Shown one piece after another: positions 35,267 to 43,768 of a stretch of DNA of 64,000 nucleotides. Source of the stretch: JBCDBW01 sp039182965 (GTDB taxonomy: Bacteria; Verrucomicrobiota; Verrucomicrobiia; Verrucomicrobiales; DEV007). The stretch lies in contig JBCDBW010000001.1 in assembly GCA_039182965.1 (NCBI GenBank), positions 42,243-106,242 of the forward strand, written 5' to 3'. The translations under genes and the position numbers were made by a program. Numbering within the stretch: the stretch's first letter is position 1; every line of letters starts with the position of its first letter. Below the pieces are notes generated by a model that worked only from the letters and a program-made list of their open reading frames with translations, was not told the origin of the DNA and did no database searches.

Positions 35267-36351
35267 ATCTGGAGAATGACCACGTCCTCGGGGTCAACAT
35301 GGGCGAAGGCTTGGGCTTCGATCGCGGCGGCCTTGACGTGCGCGGGATTGAGTTCGGAAATCTGTAGTTTCGGAGGGTTTCCGGTGGTGTGCAGGTGATA
35401 GTGTGCCACCTCGCCGAGGTAGATTGTTTCGCCGAGGGTTCCTTCGATGAAATTTGACTGCGCGTATTCGTGGGAATCGGCGAGGCGCAACGTTTCCGGA
35501 CGGATGGAGAGGTAGACTGATTTTCCCTTAGGAGGGACTGCGGCGTCTTCAGGGAGGCGCCCAATAAAGTCACCGATTTCGGTGTTCACCAAATATCGGT
35601 TCTTCGAATCCGTACTCACGAAAGTTCCCGGAACGAAGTTTGTCTCACCTATGAAATCGGCGACGCTGCGGGTTTTGGGATGGCAATACACATCCTGAGG
35701 AGTGCCGACCTGCATTATGCGGCCCGCCTCGAGGATGGCCATACGGTCGGCCATGCTCAGGGCCTCTTTTTGATCGTGAGTGACATACACTCCTGTCAGA
35801 CCGAAGTCCTTGCAAATGCGCCGAATTTCGCTCCGCATTTCGAGTCGGAGTTTCGCGTCGAGGTTAGAGAGAGGCTCGTCGAGGAGGAGGCACTGGGGGC
35901 GGACGACGAGGGCGCGAGCGAGCGCGACGCGTTGCTGTTGTCCCCCGGAGAGTTGGTTTATTTTCCGATCGGCGTAGTCTGCCATGCGGACCATTGCCAG
36001 GGCGTTCACGACGCGTTCTTCTATCTCGGCGCCAGGGAGTTTTCGTTCCTCAAGGCCGAAGGCGACGTTCTTTGCAACCGTCATGTGAGGCCACAGGGCG
36101 TAACTTTGAAACATCATCGCTGTGTTTCGAAGGTGGGCGGGTTTGTTGGTTACATCGGTACTGCCAAAAAGGACCTGGCCGTGATCGGGCTTATAGAAGC
36201 CCGCAATGTGTCTCAAGAGCGTGGTTTTGCCGCAGCCGCTGGGGCCTAGGAGGAAGAAGAGTTCGCCTGATTCTATTCGGAGGTTGATATCGTTTAGGGC
36301 GACGACATCGACGAATCGCTTGGTGAGGTGGCGGATCTCGATGGAAACCAT
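35263..36351 (-). CDS. ABC transporter ATP-binding protein (FbpC/PotA-like)
   Basis: The ATPase has Walker A GPSGCGKTT, Q-loop MMFQSYALWPHMTV, signature LSGGQQQRVALARAL, Walker B CLLLDEPLSNLD and the switch His in VYVTHDQKEAL. A C-terminal TOBE-like regulatory domain of about 120 residues follows (IRPETLRLADSHEY). It energises the importer encoded by the two downstream minus-strand genes, with which it forms an operon of overlapping or closely spaced genes. Substrate specificity is inferred only from the permease type. Confidence 0.93.
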   Translation of the reverse strand: MVSIEIRHLTKRFVDVVALNDINLRIESGELFFLLGPSGCGKTTLLRHIAGFYKPDHGQVLFGSTDVTNKPAHLRNTAMMFQSYALWPHMTVAKNVAFGLEERKLPGAEIEERVVNALAMVRMADYADRKINQLSGGQQQRVALARALVVRPQCLLLDEPLSNLDAKLRLEMRSEIRRICKDFGLTGVYVTHDQKEALSMADRMAILEAGRIMQVGTPQDVYCHPKTRSVADFIGETNFVPGTFVSTDSKNRYLVNTEIGDFIGRLPEDAAVPPKGKSVYLSIRPETLRLADSHEYAQSNFIEGTLGETIYLGEVAHYHLHTTGNPPKLQISELNPAHVKAAAIEAQAFAHVDPEDVVILQM

Positions 36352-36437
36352 GTGAGGAAGTAATCTGGGGACAAGGTGTCGCGAGCGCCTTATTCCCTAT
36401 CGGTCGGGATCGTGAAATGCAAGCAAATGCTAGGTAT

Positions 36438-38411
36438 TCACGATTGATTGTTGAGTTGGAGAGAGGCGACGGATCCCGGCTTGTATCGGTAAATCGTGCG
36501 GGTGCAGGGGCTCTGGAGGCCGTGGTGGACCCTGACGAGTTCAAATATCTCTTGGTTATCGAGAATCTCCATGAGAGCGGGGAGCATTAGACGAGCGAAA
36601 GGCTGTTGGGCGATGTTTACGTGGAGTTGGCGGTCGGAGGAGTCTGCCTCATTCATCGCGGCAATGAACTCGTCGACGGCTGCCTGTTCGGTCGGTCCGC
36701 CGATTGCGTATTCCTTCGTATTGATGCGGATCACCGCCGGATCGTAGCCCACTGAATACATGTGAAACCCGAGTGTCATCACTTCATCGATATCCGGGTG
36801 ATTGGGATTGAGTATCTTGCGCATACTTTTAACGCACTCGTAGAGTGGTTCGACTGGGTGTTTCCAAAGGATTTTCCGTTGCGGATGCGTAAAGACGAAA
36901 AAGGCTACAACGGCAAGGGCGGGGAGGGCGAATGAGGCCATTCGGCGAGGTTTCGAGGCTGGGAAGGCCTTAGCGATACCAGTGACGCCAATTGCCCAGA
37001 CGGTGACGAGACCGGGGAGAGAGCCGACGGCATACCAGTGCATCATCAGGTTACCGGTGATGGAATTGTGGATGTAGGCGAGGGCAAGAGGCAGGACGAT
37101 GGGTATGAGGAGCCAGCGAGCTGGGGATGGAGCCTGGGCAAGACGGAAAGACCCGATGGCGGCGAGCGCGATGGCGAGCGAGAGGGCAAGGAAAAAAGGA
37201 GCGGGGTGGTCGGATTTGAAACTGGACAGCGTGATTGCGAGTGGGTTGTCGGTTTCCCAAGGGCGCCATGGGAAGCCAAAGCCGAGGTAGCTGAGAGCGT
37301 CCTGAAGCCAGGGCCAGCCAAGGTCGCCATGGGCACGAGGGCGGTCGGTCCATTTCTTAAATGGGATAATGCAGGGAGAAAAGAGCTGAAGGAGGAGCAT
37401 GGCGGCGAGGAGATTCCCTATAGCGAACCGGGTGAAGAGTGCTCGTCGCGCGAGGGAGGGTCTTGAGAAGTGGCGTTTGGCGGAGAACACGAGCGCCGCC
37501 AGGGCGGCGACATTGAGTAGCACAATGAAGTATACCGTTCCGGGGAAGGCCCAGAAAAGCAGGAATAGTGACGCACCGTATGCTAGCCACCAGGCCCAGC
37601 GGCCCGTTACGAGTGCGCGCAGCAGCGCGATCATGGCAAAGGGTTGGAGGAAGAGGATCAGGGCGTAGCCACGGGCTTCGACGCCGTAGCGAGTAAACCA
37701 TGGATGGATGGCGAGGAGAATGGCGGCGAGGAGGGCGGCGCGGCGAAATCCGGCGAGCCATGTAAAGATGCCGACAGCGGCAACGGCGGCGAGGCCCGCG
37801 AGGTAAGGAGGCATGTGGAGAGCGCGTTCGGAGAAATAGGTGCGATCGGGTTCGCTTGGGGTCTGCACGAAGCTATGGCTGATGCGTCCTAGAATGCTGT
37901 AGAGGATATGATTGTTGGTTGTTCGATATTCCCAGATGGTTTTGTGCCACGGAATGGGCTCGATCTGAATTTTTCCGGACTCATCTCGGTAAGGTTCGCC
38001 GATAACGAACTCGCGCATCGTGAAGACCTCGTCTCCCCAAAGGCTCATATCGAGGCGGGGAGCGTTGAAGACTGCGGCAACGATGACCGTGAGCACGAGT
38101 CCTACCATGAAGGCGCGAAAGGAAGGTGTATTTTCAGAATGTGAAACGAGTTGTATCGGGGGGGGGAGAGGGAAGAGGATGATGTTCTTGAGGGAAAAGA
38201 GCACCCCGCAGATAACGAGATTCACGAGGGCGGACCAGTATGAGAAGGAAACCACATAGTCGATGGCACGGAGGCTTTTCCCTGCGTCGAGCCGAGGAGA
38301 CATGCCGGCGTTCCACGGTTTGGGACCAAGAATGAGATAGAGCAGGAACGCGAGGGCAAAAGTACCGACGATTGTGGCGAGGATCTTCCGGGATCGGGGT
38401 GAGGGCTCCAT
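36438..38411 (-). CDS. GT39/ArnT-like membrane glycosyltransferase
   Basis: This 657-residue polytopic protein has about 12 helices and the GT-C signature acidic motif in the first periplasmic loop (MSLWGDEVFTMREFV), as in dolichyl/polyprenyl-phosphate-mannose-dependent transferases. A soluble C-terminal domain begins after WKHPVEPLYECVK. It likely moves a sugar from a polyprenyl carrier onto a lipid, glycan or protein outside the membrane. The polyprenyl-type GT2 enzyme encoded 5 bp upstream in the operon plausibly makes its donor. The acceptor is unknown. Confidence 0.78.
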   Translation of the reverse strand: MEPSPRSRKILATIVGTFALAFLLYLILGPKPWNAGMSPRLDAGKSLRAIDYVVSFSYWSALVNLVICGVLFSLKNIILFPLPPPIQLVSHSENTPSFRAFMVGLVLTVIVAAVFNAPRLDMSLWGDEVFTMREFVIGEPYRDESGKIQIEPIPWHKTIWEYRTTNNHILYSILGRISHSFVQTPSEPDRTYFSERALHMPPYLAGLAAVAAVGIFTWLAGFRRAALLAAILLAIHPWFTRYGVEARGYALILFLQPFAMIALLRALVTGRWAWWLAYGASLFLLFWAFPGTVYFIVLLNVAALAALVFSAKRHFSRPSLARRALFTRFAIGNLLAAMLLLQLFSPCIIPFKKWTDRPRAHGDLGWPWLQDALSYLGFGFPWRPWETDNPLAITLSSFKSDHPAPFFLALSLAIALAAIGSFRLAQAPSPARWLLIPIVLPLALAYIHNSITGNLMMHWYAVGSLPGLVTVWAIGVTGIAKAFPASKPRRMASFALPALAVVAFFVFTHPQRKILWKHPVEPLYECVKSMRKILNPNHPDIDEVMTLGFHMYSVGYDPAVIRINTKEYAIGGPTEQAAVDEFIAAMNEADSSDRQLHVNIAQQPFARLMLPALMEILDNQEIFELVRVHHGLQSPCTRTIYRYKPGSVASLQLNNQS

Positions 38412-38416
38412 TCGAT

Positions 38417-39181
38417 CTAAGAAGCGACGGCGGCGGTCTCCAGAGTGTCGTGCTCATCGAGCAAGCGACGGTAATCTCCTAGCGTGTGTCGCCACATCAT
38501 CTTGAGGACGTTCAGTCCGTAGGGGAACGGATTCAGGCTTGAGGTTTCGTCGTCGTACCGGGTGGGGATGGGGATTTCGGCACAGCGGACACCACATAAG
38601 TGAGCCATAATGATCATCTCAGCATCGAAATTGTAGTTGTTTTGCAGCCGTTCAAAGGGAACTTTTCGAAGGAGATTGGCGGAGAAGACCATGTAGCCAC
38701 TGTGAAATTCGTCCATCTGGGTTCCTACAACGAGGTTCTCAAAGCCGGTGAGGAAGCGATTTGCGAGGTATCGGGTGAGCGGCATCCCACCTTCGCGGGC
38801 ACCCCCGCCGATCATGCGTGACCCCTGGACGATTTCGGTGTCACCGCGTTCGATTGGTTCCGCCAGCTTGAGAGCCAGCTCGGGTGCGTACTGTCCGTCG
38901 GCATGGACAACAATCATGATTTCGAAACCTTCATCAAGGGCGCGGCGGAGTCCGGTTTTCAAGGCGCCGCCGTAGCCGCGATTCTCTGGGTTGTGAAGGG
39001 CGGTGACGTGGTGGAACTTGGCGGCGAGGTCATCGGCGACTGTCCCGGTTTCGTCTGGGCTACAGTCGTTGACAATGAACGCCTGACCGCCTGCATGGGC
39101 GAGGGCGTCGGGCAGGCGATCGATGACTTGGGGGAGCGTTGCGGCGGCTTTGTAGGAAGGGATAATGACGGCTTTTCTCAT
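38417..39181 (-). CDS. Family 2 glycosyltransferase (dolichyl-phosphate-type)
   Basis: This 254-residue GT-A enzyme has VIIPSYKAAATLPQVIDRL, VNDCSPDETG, ENRGYGGALKTGL, VVHADGQYAPE (DxD-like metal site) and the acceptor-side segment SGYMVFSANLLRKVPFE. No C-terminal membrane helices are present. It is of the type that transfers a nucleotide sugar to polyprenyl phosphate, which fits the GT39-like gene immediately downstream. It diverges from the cimA leader across a spacer that carries the cimA promoter. Confidence 0.85.
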   Translation of the reverse strand: MRKAVIIPSYKAAATLPQVIDRLPDALAHAGGQAFIVNDCSPDETGTVADDLAAKFHHVTALHNPENRGYGGALKTGLRRALDEGFEIMIVVHADGQYAPELALKLAEPIERGDTEIVQGSRMIGGGAREGGMPLTRYLANRFLTGFENLVVGTQMDEFHSGYMVFSANLLRKVPFERLQNNYNFDAEMIIMAHLCGVRCAEIPIPTRYDDETSSLNPFPYGLNVLKMMWRHTLGDYRRLLDEHDTLETAAVAS

Positions 39182-39232
39182 GGGCGGATTTTCATCGTGC
39201 CTGGAAGGTAGAAATTTGGGGATTGTTTTTCT

Positions 39233-39261
39233 TTGTCAGGTTACCTGAACGTGGTTACTAT
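39233..39261 (+). promoter_or_regulatory. Predicted sigma-70 promoter of the cimA leader
   Basis: TTGTCA at 39233-39238 (5 of 6 to the -35 consensus) is followed by a 17-bp spacer and TACTAT at 39256-39261 (4 of 6). Transcription would start near 39268, only about 6 nt before the leader-peptide ATG, so that peptide would be translated from an almost leaderless RNA. Assignment is by consensus match and position only. Confidence 0.6.
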
Positions 39262-39273
39262 CAGATTGTTCCG

Positions 39274-39318
39274 ATGCAAAGACGAATTACCATTATTCTC
39301 ACAAGCATTATTGGCTAG
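39274..39318 (+). CDS. Isoleucine-rich leader peptide of cimA (attenuator control peptide)
   Basis: A 14-codon frame reads MQRRITIILTSIIG and stops with TAG. Five of the 14 residues are isoleucine, all ATT, in two clusters, with one Leu and two Thr, as in classical ilv leader peptides. Its stop codon lies 11 nt before the 5' arm of the antiterminator stem, the spacing expected if ribosome position selects the fold. The frame ends about 100 nt before cimA, whose product starts isoleucine synthesis from pyruvate. It has no strong Shine-Dalgarno site, consistent with near-leaderless initiation. It is too short to support by homology; the case rests on composition plus context. Confidence 0.75.
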   Translation: MQRRITIILTSIIG

Positions 39319-39329
39319 CAAGCGCGTGC

Positions 39330-39382
39330 GGCCGGTTAATGTTTTCGTCTTTGGATTAATCATTCGTTTCTGAGAACCGGCC
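39330..39382 (+). promoter_or_regulatory. Antiterminator hairpin of the cimA attenuator
   Basis: GGCCGGTT at 39330-39337 is a perfect 8-bp complement of AACCGGCC at 39375-39382, with a 37-nt loop. The 3' arm contains the whole 5' arm of the terminator stem (39375-39379), so the two structures exclude each other. A ribosome stalled at the leader Ile codons leaves 39330-39337 free to pair, while one that reaches the stop would cover it. Confidence 0.75.
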
Positions 39383-39397
39383 ACGACGGTTTTTTTT
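39375..39397 (+). terminator. Intrinsic terminator in the cimA leader
   Basis: AACCG at 39375-39379 pairs with CGGTT at 39387-39391 around a 7-nt loop and runs directly into eight T residues at 39390-39397. The stem can be lengthened by three weaker pairs (A-U and G-U). It lies 24 bp before the cimA ATG and overlaps the antiterminator 3' arm. The core stem is short, so its efficiency is uncertain. Confidence 0.72.
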
Positions 39398-39420
39398 GTA
39401 TTTTTCATCTACCAGCGACC

Positions 39421-40998
39421 ATGAGTATCACGACCCAGGAAGCCACGGTTCGAATTTACGATACGACCTTGCGTGATGGCACGCAGGGAGAGGGTGTTTC
39501 GTTTAGTTCGGCAGACAAGATCCGGATTGCGGAGCGTTTGGATGAATTCGGAGTGGATTATATTGAGGGTGGGTGGCCGGGATCGAATCCGAAGGACGTC
39601 GAATTTTTTGAGGAAGCGTGCCGGCGAGAGTGGAAGCATACCAAGATTGCGGCATTCGGGAGCACGCGTCGTGCGGATCTGAGTGTTGAGGATGATCCGC
39701 AGGTTGCTTTGTTGTTGGCGGCAAAGACCCCGGTCGTAACGATTTTCGGCAAGTGTTGGAAGCTTCATGTCACGGAAGTGTTGCGGACCACGCCGGAAGA
39801 GAATTTGGCGATGATTCGCGAGACGGTGCGGTATTTGAAGGAGGCTGGGCGGGAAGTCGTTTTTGATGGCGAGCATTTCTTTGATGGTTACAAGGACGAT
39901 CCCGAGTATGCGCTCTCTGCGTTTCGAGCAGCTGAGGAAGGGGGGGCGGATATTGTTGTTCCCTGCGACACGAACGGGGGCACGTTACCGCCGGAAGTGG
40001 AGAAAATTTGCAGGGGGGTCGGCGAGACACTGTCGATTCCCTTTGGGATTCATACCCATGACGACTCCGGGTTGGGCGTTGCGAACGCACTGTCAGCTGT
40101 TGAGTGCGGTGCGGTGCAGGTGCAGGGGACGATCAACGGATACGGGGAGCGGACGGGGAATTGCAATCTCACTTCGGTGATTCCTAACCTGCAGCTCAAG
40201 ATGGGGCGTGACGTCGTGAACGATCTACCGCAGCTCACGATGGTAGCGCATTTTGTGGATGAAGTGGCGAACTGTGCACACAACGAGAGGGCTCCTTTTG
40301 TTGGGCGGACGGCGTTTTCCCACAAAGGCGGAATGCATGTGAATGCGGTGCAGAAGCTGGCCCGCACTTATGAGCATATTGAACCGCGAGAGGTGGGGAA
40401 CTCGCAACATATCCTGGTGTCTGAGTTGTCGGGACAGAGCAACGTGTTGCTGAAGGCTGAGGAATTGGGGCTTCCTTTGGATAAGGGGAGCGCAGAAGTG
40501 AAGCAGATTCTTGGAGACTTGAAGGATTTAGAGAAAGAGGGATACGAGTTCGAAGCGGCGGATGCGTCTTTTGAGTTACTCGTTCGCAAGGCGATTGGCA
40601 GATATGAGCCCTTGTTTGAAATGCTCGAATATCACTCCAGTTTTCGTTTGCGCGGGGGGAACTACAAGACTTGTGAAGCGACCGTCAAGCTATCGGTGAA
40701 CGGCACGCGGGAATACACCGTCGCAGAGGGTGACGGACCGATCAATGCGTTGGACGGTGCGCTTCGTCGGGCGTTGCTGCCATTTTATCCAATGATTGAG
40801 AAGGTGCAGCTCACCGATTACAAGGTGCGGATTATAGACAGCCATACCGGGACGGCGGCACGGACACGGGTGTTGGTCACCAGCAGCGACGGGCATGAGG
40901 ACTGGGGGACGGTGGGCGTATCGGACAACGTGATTGAGGCAAGCTGGCTGGCGCTGGTGGACAGCTTTGAGTATTACCTGCTTGGAAGGGCGAGGTAG
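39421..40998 (+). CDS. cimA: (R)-citramalate synthase
   Basis: Citramalate synthase condenses pyruvate with acetyl-CoA to open the threonine-independent isoleucine pathway. The HMGL/TIM-barrel domain begins VRIYDTTLRDGTQGEG with metal-site His211/His213 in HTHDDSGLG and NGYGERTGNCNL. The C-terminal LeuA dimerisation/allosteric domain (ending about residue 525) usually binds isoleucine. The full protein resembles the long citramalate synthase family rather than 2-isopropylmalate synthase; motifs KCWKLHVTEVLRT and GGMHVNAVQK fit that group. The ATG lacks a good Shine-Dalgarno match. Expression appears to be governed by the attenuator just upstream. It converges on the M23 peptidase gene. Confidence 0.93.
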   Translation: MSITTQEATVRIYDTTLRDGTQGEGVSFSSADKIRIAERLDEFGVDYIEGGWPGSNPKDVEFFEEACRREWKHTKIAAFGSTRRADLSVEDDPQVALLLAAKTPVVTIFGKCWKLHVTEVLRTTPEENLAMIRETVRYLKEAGREVVFDGEHFFDGYKDDPEYALSAFRAAEEGGADIVVPCDTNGGTLPPEVEKICRGVGETLSIPFGIHTHDDSGLGVANALSAVECGAVQVQGTINGYGERTGNCNLTSVIPNLQLKMGRDVVNDLPQLTMVAHFVDEVANCAHNERAPFVGRTAFSHKGGMHVNAVQKLARTYEHIEPREVGNSQHILVSELSGQSNVLLKAEELGLPLDKGSAEVKQILGDLKDLEKEGYEFEAADASFELLVRKAIGRYEPLFEMLEYHSSFRLRGGNYKTCEATVKLSVNGTREYTVAEGDGPINALDGALRRALLPFYPMIEKVQLTDYKVRIIDSHTGTAARTRVLVTSSDGHEDWGTVGVSDNVIEASWLALVDSFEYYLLGRAR

Positions 40999-41001
40999 CG
41001 A

Positions 41002-41940
41002 TCAGCTTTCGGACGAAGGAGGAGGCTTTGTTGTCTGGGAAGGCTCTTCTTCGTCTGAAGCATCCTGAAGCTTTTCTCGGAGGCGTTGCCAAAGGTCGTT
41101 GGCATCCTTGCCGTCGTCGGGCTGGTAGTTTTCGAGAACCCGTTCCACATCGGCTTTCAGTTGGCCTGAGTCGGAGTCCGTTTTGGAGGATGGAACGGAA
41201 ACCTTAGGAATCTCGGGATAGGCGGGTTCTGAGGTTTGGAAGGTGTTTAGCGGTATGGGGACCCTCCGGAAGTCGGTGCGAAGTGTTCGCCGGTCTTGAA
41301 TGAACTTTGTGGGGCTGTGGTAATTGGAATAGTCGCCGCTGTAGCTTGAGCGTTTCATTCCAATGCGGAGGTTTTTGCGAATCTCAAAGTGAAGGTGCGC
41401 GAGGTAGATCCCGCGACAATTTCCAATCGTACCGATTTTTTCTCCCCGTTTCACTTTGTCGTTAAGTTCAACGAAACGTTCGTCAAGGTGACCGTAGAGT
41501 GAATCGATGTAGCGAATCTTCCCGTCGGCCTCTCGGTAGGCGTGTCGAATTATGACCACGTTACCCCAACGCATTTGGTAGTCGGCTGAGTACACCACGA
41601 CGCCCCGGCCGATGGAGTATACCGGATCGCCGAGGTCTGTATTGCCACCGCCTCGTCCATTCCAGTCTTCTCCAAGGTGACCATTTGGATAGTATCCCCG
41701 GGCCCGGTAGTATCCGGCAGCGTCCGGTTTTCCCACTGGGAAATCGAACCCGTCGGCGAGGAACAGTGGCGTTGAATCGGCCGCCTGGACGGAGCCGGGT
41801 GAAAAGGTGATGGGCAGGCTAGCGAGGGTGATCGCAAGCCACAGAACGAAGGACTGTGCCGGGCTGAAGAGACGTGGGAACGTTCTGCGGGGCAGATGGG
41901 AAGATCGTGACTTTAGGGGGGGCTGTGGCACTCCGCTCAA
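41002..41940 (-). CDS. Exported M23-family (LytM) metallopeptidase
   Basis: This 312-residue protein has a signal peptide (FVLWLAITLASLPITFSPGSVQA) followed by a LytM/M23 domain. The metal-binding motifs are visible as HLGEDWNG (H-x-G-x-D) and HLHFE (H-x-H), with DPVYSIGRGVVVYS and GEKIGTIGNC typical of the fold. M23 enzymes cleave peptide cross-links in peptidoglycan, or act as inactive activators when residues are lost; here the ligands look intact. The last 80 residues form a low-complexity acidic/Ser-rich tail. Its start abuts the uppP stop, so both envelope genes are likely in one operon. Confidence 0.87.
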   Translation of the reverse strand: MSGVPQPPLKSRSSHLPRRTFPRLFSPAQSFVLWLAITLASLPITFSPGSVQAADSTPLFLADGFDFPVGKPDAAGYYRARGYYPNGHLGEDWNGRGGGNTDLGDPVYSIGRGVVVYSADYQMRWGNVVIIRHAYREADGKIRYIDSLYGHLDERFVELNDKVKRGEKIGTIGNCRGIYLAHLHFEIRKNLRIGMKRSSYSGDYSNYHSPTKFIQDRRTLRTDFRRVPIPLNTFQTSEPAYPEIPKVSVPSSKTDSDSGQLKADVERVLENYQPDDGKDANDLWQRLREKLQDASDEEEPSQTTKPPPSSES

Positions 41941-42744
41941 TTAGGGGTTTTGGGAAAAGTAGAAAACGCCGATCAGGCCTACGGCAATACAGTAGTATCC
42001 GAAATACTGAAACTTGCCCCGTCGAATCGTCGCGAGGACAAGATACACGGCAATCAGGCCGAACAAAAATGCGGCGAAGGTTCCGGCGATGGAGGGGCCC
42101 CACTCAAGGTTTGTCGATTCGTTGAAGTCTTTGAACTTGAAGACTGCGGCTCCGCAGATTGCAGGGATGGCCATGAGAAAGGAAAATTCGGCCGCCATGG
42201 CGGGGTGGACTTTCGCGAGCAAACCTCCCGTTATGGTCGATCCCGATCGCGAGATACCGGGAAGGATGGCGAGAGCTTGAAAGAAGCCCATCACGACCGA
42301 TTGAAGGATGGTCGGTGGGTTGGGCGTAATGCTTGAGTCTTGGAGCTTAACCTTGAGCCATGATGGGATAAATAGGATAACTCCGGTGACGCAAAGCATG
42401 GCGGATGCGACGAGAGAACTTTCGAAGGCAGCCTCAATGTAATCGTTGAAGAGCAGGGCGACGACCACCACGGGAAGGGTGGCGATGAAGAGGCCGAGGA
42501 TGATTTTTCGTTCTCGAGTTCGGGAAGCATCGAAAAGGGATAGGAAGAGACTGAAGAGCTGGCGGCGGAAATAAATAAGGACCGAGCAGAGAGTGCCGAT
42601 GTGAACCATGAGTTCGAATTCGTTGCCAGACTGCTTGATTCCGAGGATGCCTTGGCCGAGGACAAGGTGGCCAGAGGAAGACACGGGCAGGAATTCAGTT
42701 AGTCCTTGAATAATACCGAGGAGGATTGCTTGAAAATAGGACAT
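41941..42744 (-). CDS. uppP: Undecaprenyl-diphosphatase UppP/BacA
   Basis: UppP recycles undecaprenyl pyrophosphate to the monophosphate carrier lipid for peptidoglycan and glycan export. The 267-residue membrane protein has both conserved motifs: the Glu/Ser region GIIQGLTEFLPVSSSGHL and the Arg-Ser region ILPGISRSGSTITGGLL. Overexpression of this family gives bacitracin resistance. It is followed directly by the M23 peptidase on the minus strand. Upstream, between its start and the broken gene pair, only about 13 bp remain. Confidence 0.95.
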   Translation of the reverse strand: MSYFQAILLGIIQGLTEFLPVSSSGHLVLGQGILGIKQSGNEFELMVHIGTLCSVLIYFRRQLFSLFLSLFDASRTRERKIILGLFIATLPVVVVALLFNDYIEAAFESSLVASAMLCVTGVILFIPSWLKVKLQDSSITPNPPTILQSVVMGFFQALAILPGISRSGSTITGGLLAKVHPAMAAEFSFLMAIPAICGAAVFKFKDFNESTNLEWGPSIAGTFAAFLFGLIAVYLVLATIRRGKFQYFGYYCIAVGLIGVFYFSQNP

Positions 42745-42760
42745 TTATTTGGGAAGCGGT

Positions 42761-43193
42761 CTAAACAGTGGGTGCCGGCCTGCAGGGCGCTTGGATCATC
42801 AGGCGAGAGTCAACGTGGAGCAAGTAGATTTGGGATGATCCGGGATTGGAGTCCAGAGCCGCGTCAACGTGCCCATGGCATTGATCGTCGCCGGTGCTGG
42901 CCATGTCGATGGGGCTTGTGCTGGTTTCGTCTTCAGGGTTCGGAGCGCGGAATGGAGGCCAAGTCCACTTCCGCGGGCGTGCCACACCGGCATTTGGAGC
43001 GCCGAAACGGAGTAGCACTTTGACTGGAGAGAAGTGGAAAGCGCGATATGCCGCTGACGTGGCTCGATTTTGGATGCGGATCATGATCCAGCCGATTCCC
43101 AGTAAGAGCGAAAGTGCTGCGAGGAGTCCGAAGGCTAAGTAAACGTAGCCAACACCGAACGTGATACTGGCTTTTCGATGGGCGATGACTCAT
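42761..43193 (-). pseudogene. Frameshifted small membrane protein gene
   Basis: ATG at 43193 overlaps the stop of the upstream frame (ATGA), the usual sign of translational coupling. Reading from it, the frame soon becomes meaningless. If one base is removed from the A4 run at 43172-43175, the reading becomes MSHRPSKASITF followed by GVGYVYLAFGLLAALSLLLG, a clear transmembrane helix. It then continues to 42761 with a tail containing RAPNPEDETSTSPIDMAS and many Ser/Pro residues. The helix-plus-tail protein would be about 142 residues. Whether the base is a real mutation or a sequencing error cannot be decided here. No family recognised. Confidence 0.5.
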
Positions 43194-43768
43194 ACCATCA
43201 GTTTATCGGCAAGTGCCGAGACTGCCGCGTCGATCTGATCCTCATGGCTTTCGTATTTGCCTGCTGGGTCGCTAATTTTTGTATACAGCTGTATGAAGTT
43301 CCGCGCGCGGAAGAAATTTCTGGTAGCTCTCCGCCGCTGTGAAGCTGTGGATCCCGGAGCTAGGGTCATAGACCATGGGAATAACGTTGTCTTCTTCCAA
43401 CTATTTCTAGCGGAGGTGGGCAACTCGTGTATCGGCTGATTCATTGATCGCGAATGAATAGAGAGCCACGTAGGTTCTACGCCACGTTTGATTTCCGTAC
43501 TGACGAGGCGATTGGCAAGAATGCGGTGGCGCTCGAACTGAAATGAAAAGATGAGGTCTTTATCGAAAGGATGGTTCTTCTGGGCGCTCTTTGAGGGCTC
43601 CGACTCTTTGTGGTGCGAGAGGTGATTTCGCGACAAGGATTGCTTCTTGGCTCTGGCAATCGACCGAAGCGATGGAAAAGAGCGTGGTGGGTCAGGAGGG
43701 TTGTGGTTGCGATGGGGTAGAACGAGGTTGAGGGGCAGGAAAAGAGGGCGGACCGGCAATGAACGCAC
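43190..43768 (-). pseudogene. Gene broken by two compensating frameshifts, unknown function
   Basis: The minus-strand frame from GTG 43768 looks protein-like around ERHRILANRLVSTEIKRGV and WLSIHSRSMNQPIHEL, but loses sense after about 43405. There another frame, 43400-43272, reads EEDNVIPMVYDPSSGIHSF and LPRAELHTAVYKN. Sense then returns to the first frame with SDPAGKYESHEDQIDAAVSA and ends DKLMV. One missing base near 43400 and one extra T near 43275 would join the three pieces into one protein. The N-terminal 60 residues are low complexity and may not be part of it. I do not recognise the family. It overlaps the downstream broken membrane gene as ATGA. Confidence 0.5.

Noticed and set aside
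43190..43192. In-frame TGA that might be a selenocysteine or readthrough codon joining the two minus-strand frames
   Set aside because: The ATGA overlap plus a nearby one-base frameshift explains the layout as two coupled genes; no selenocysteine insertion element was seen.
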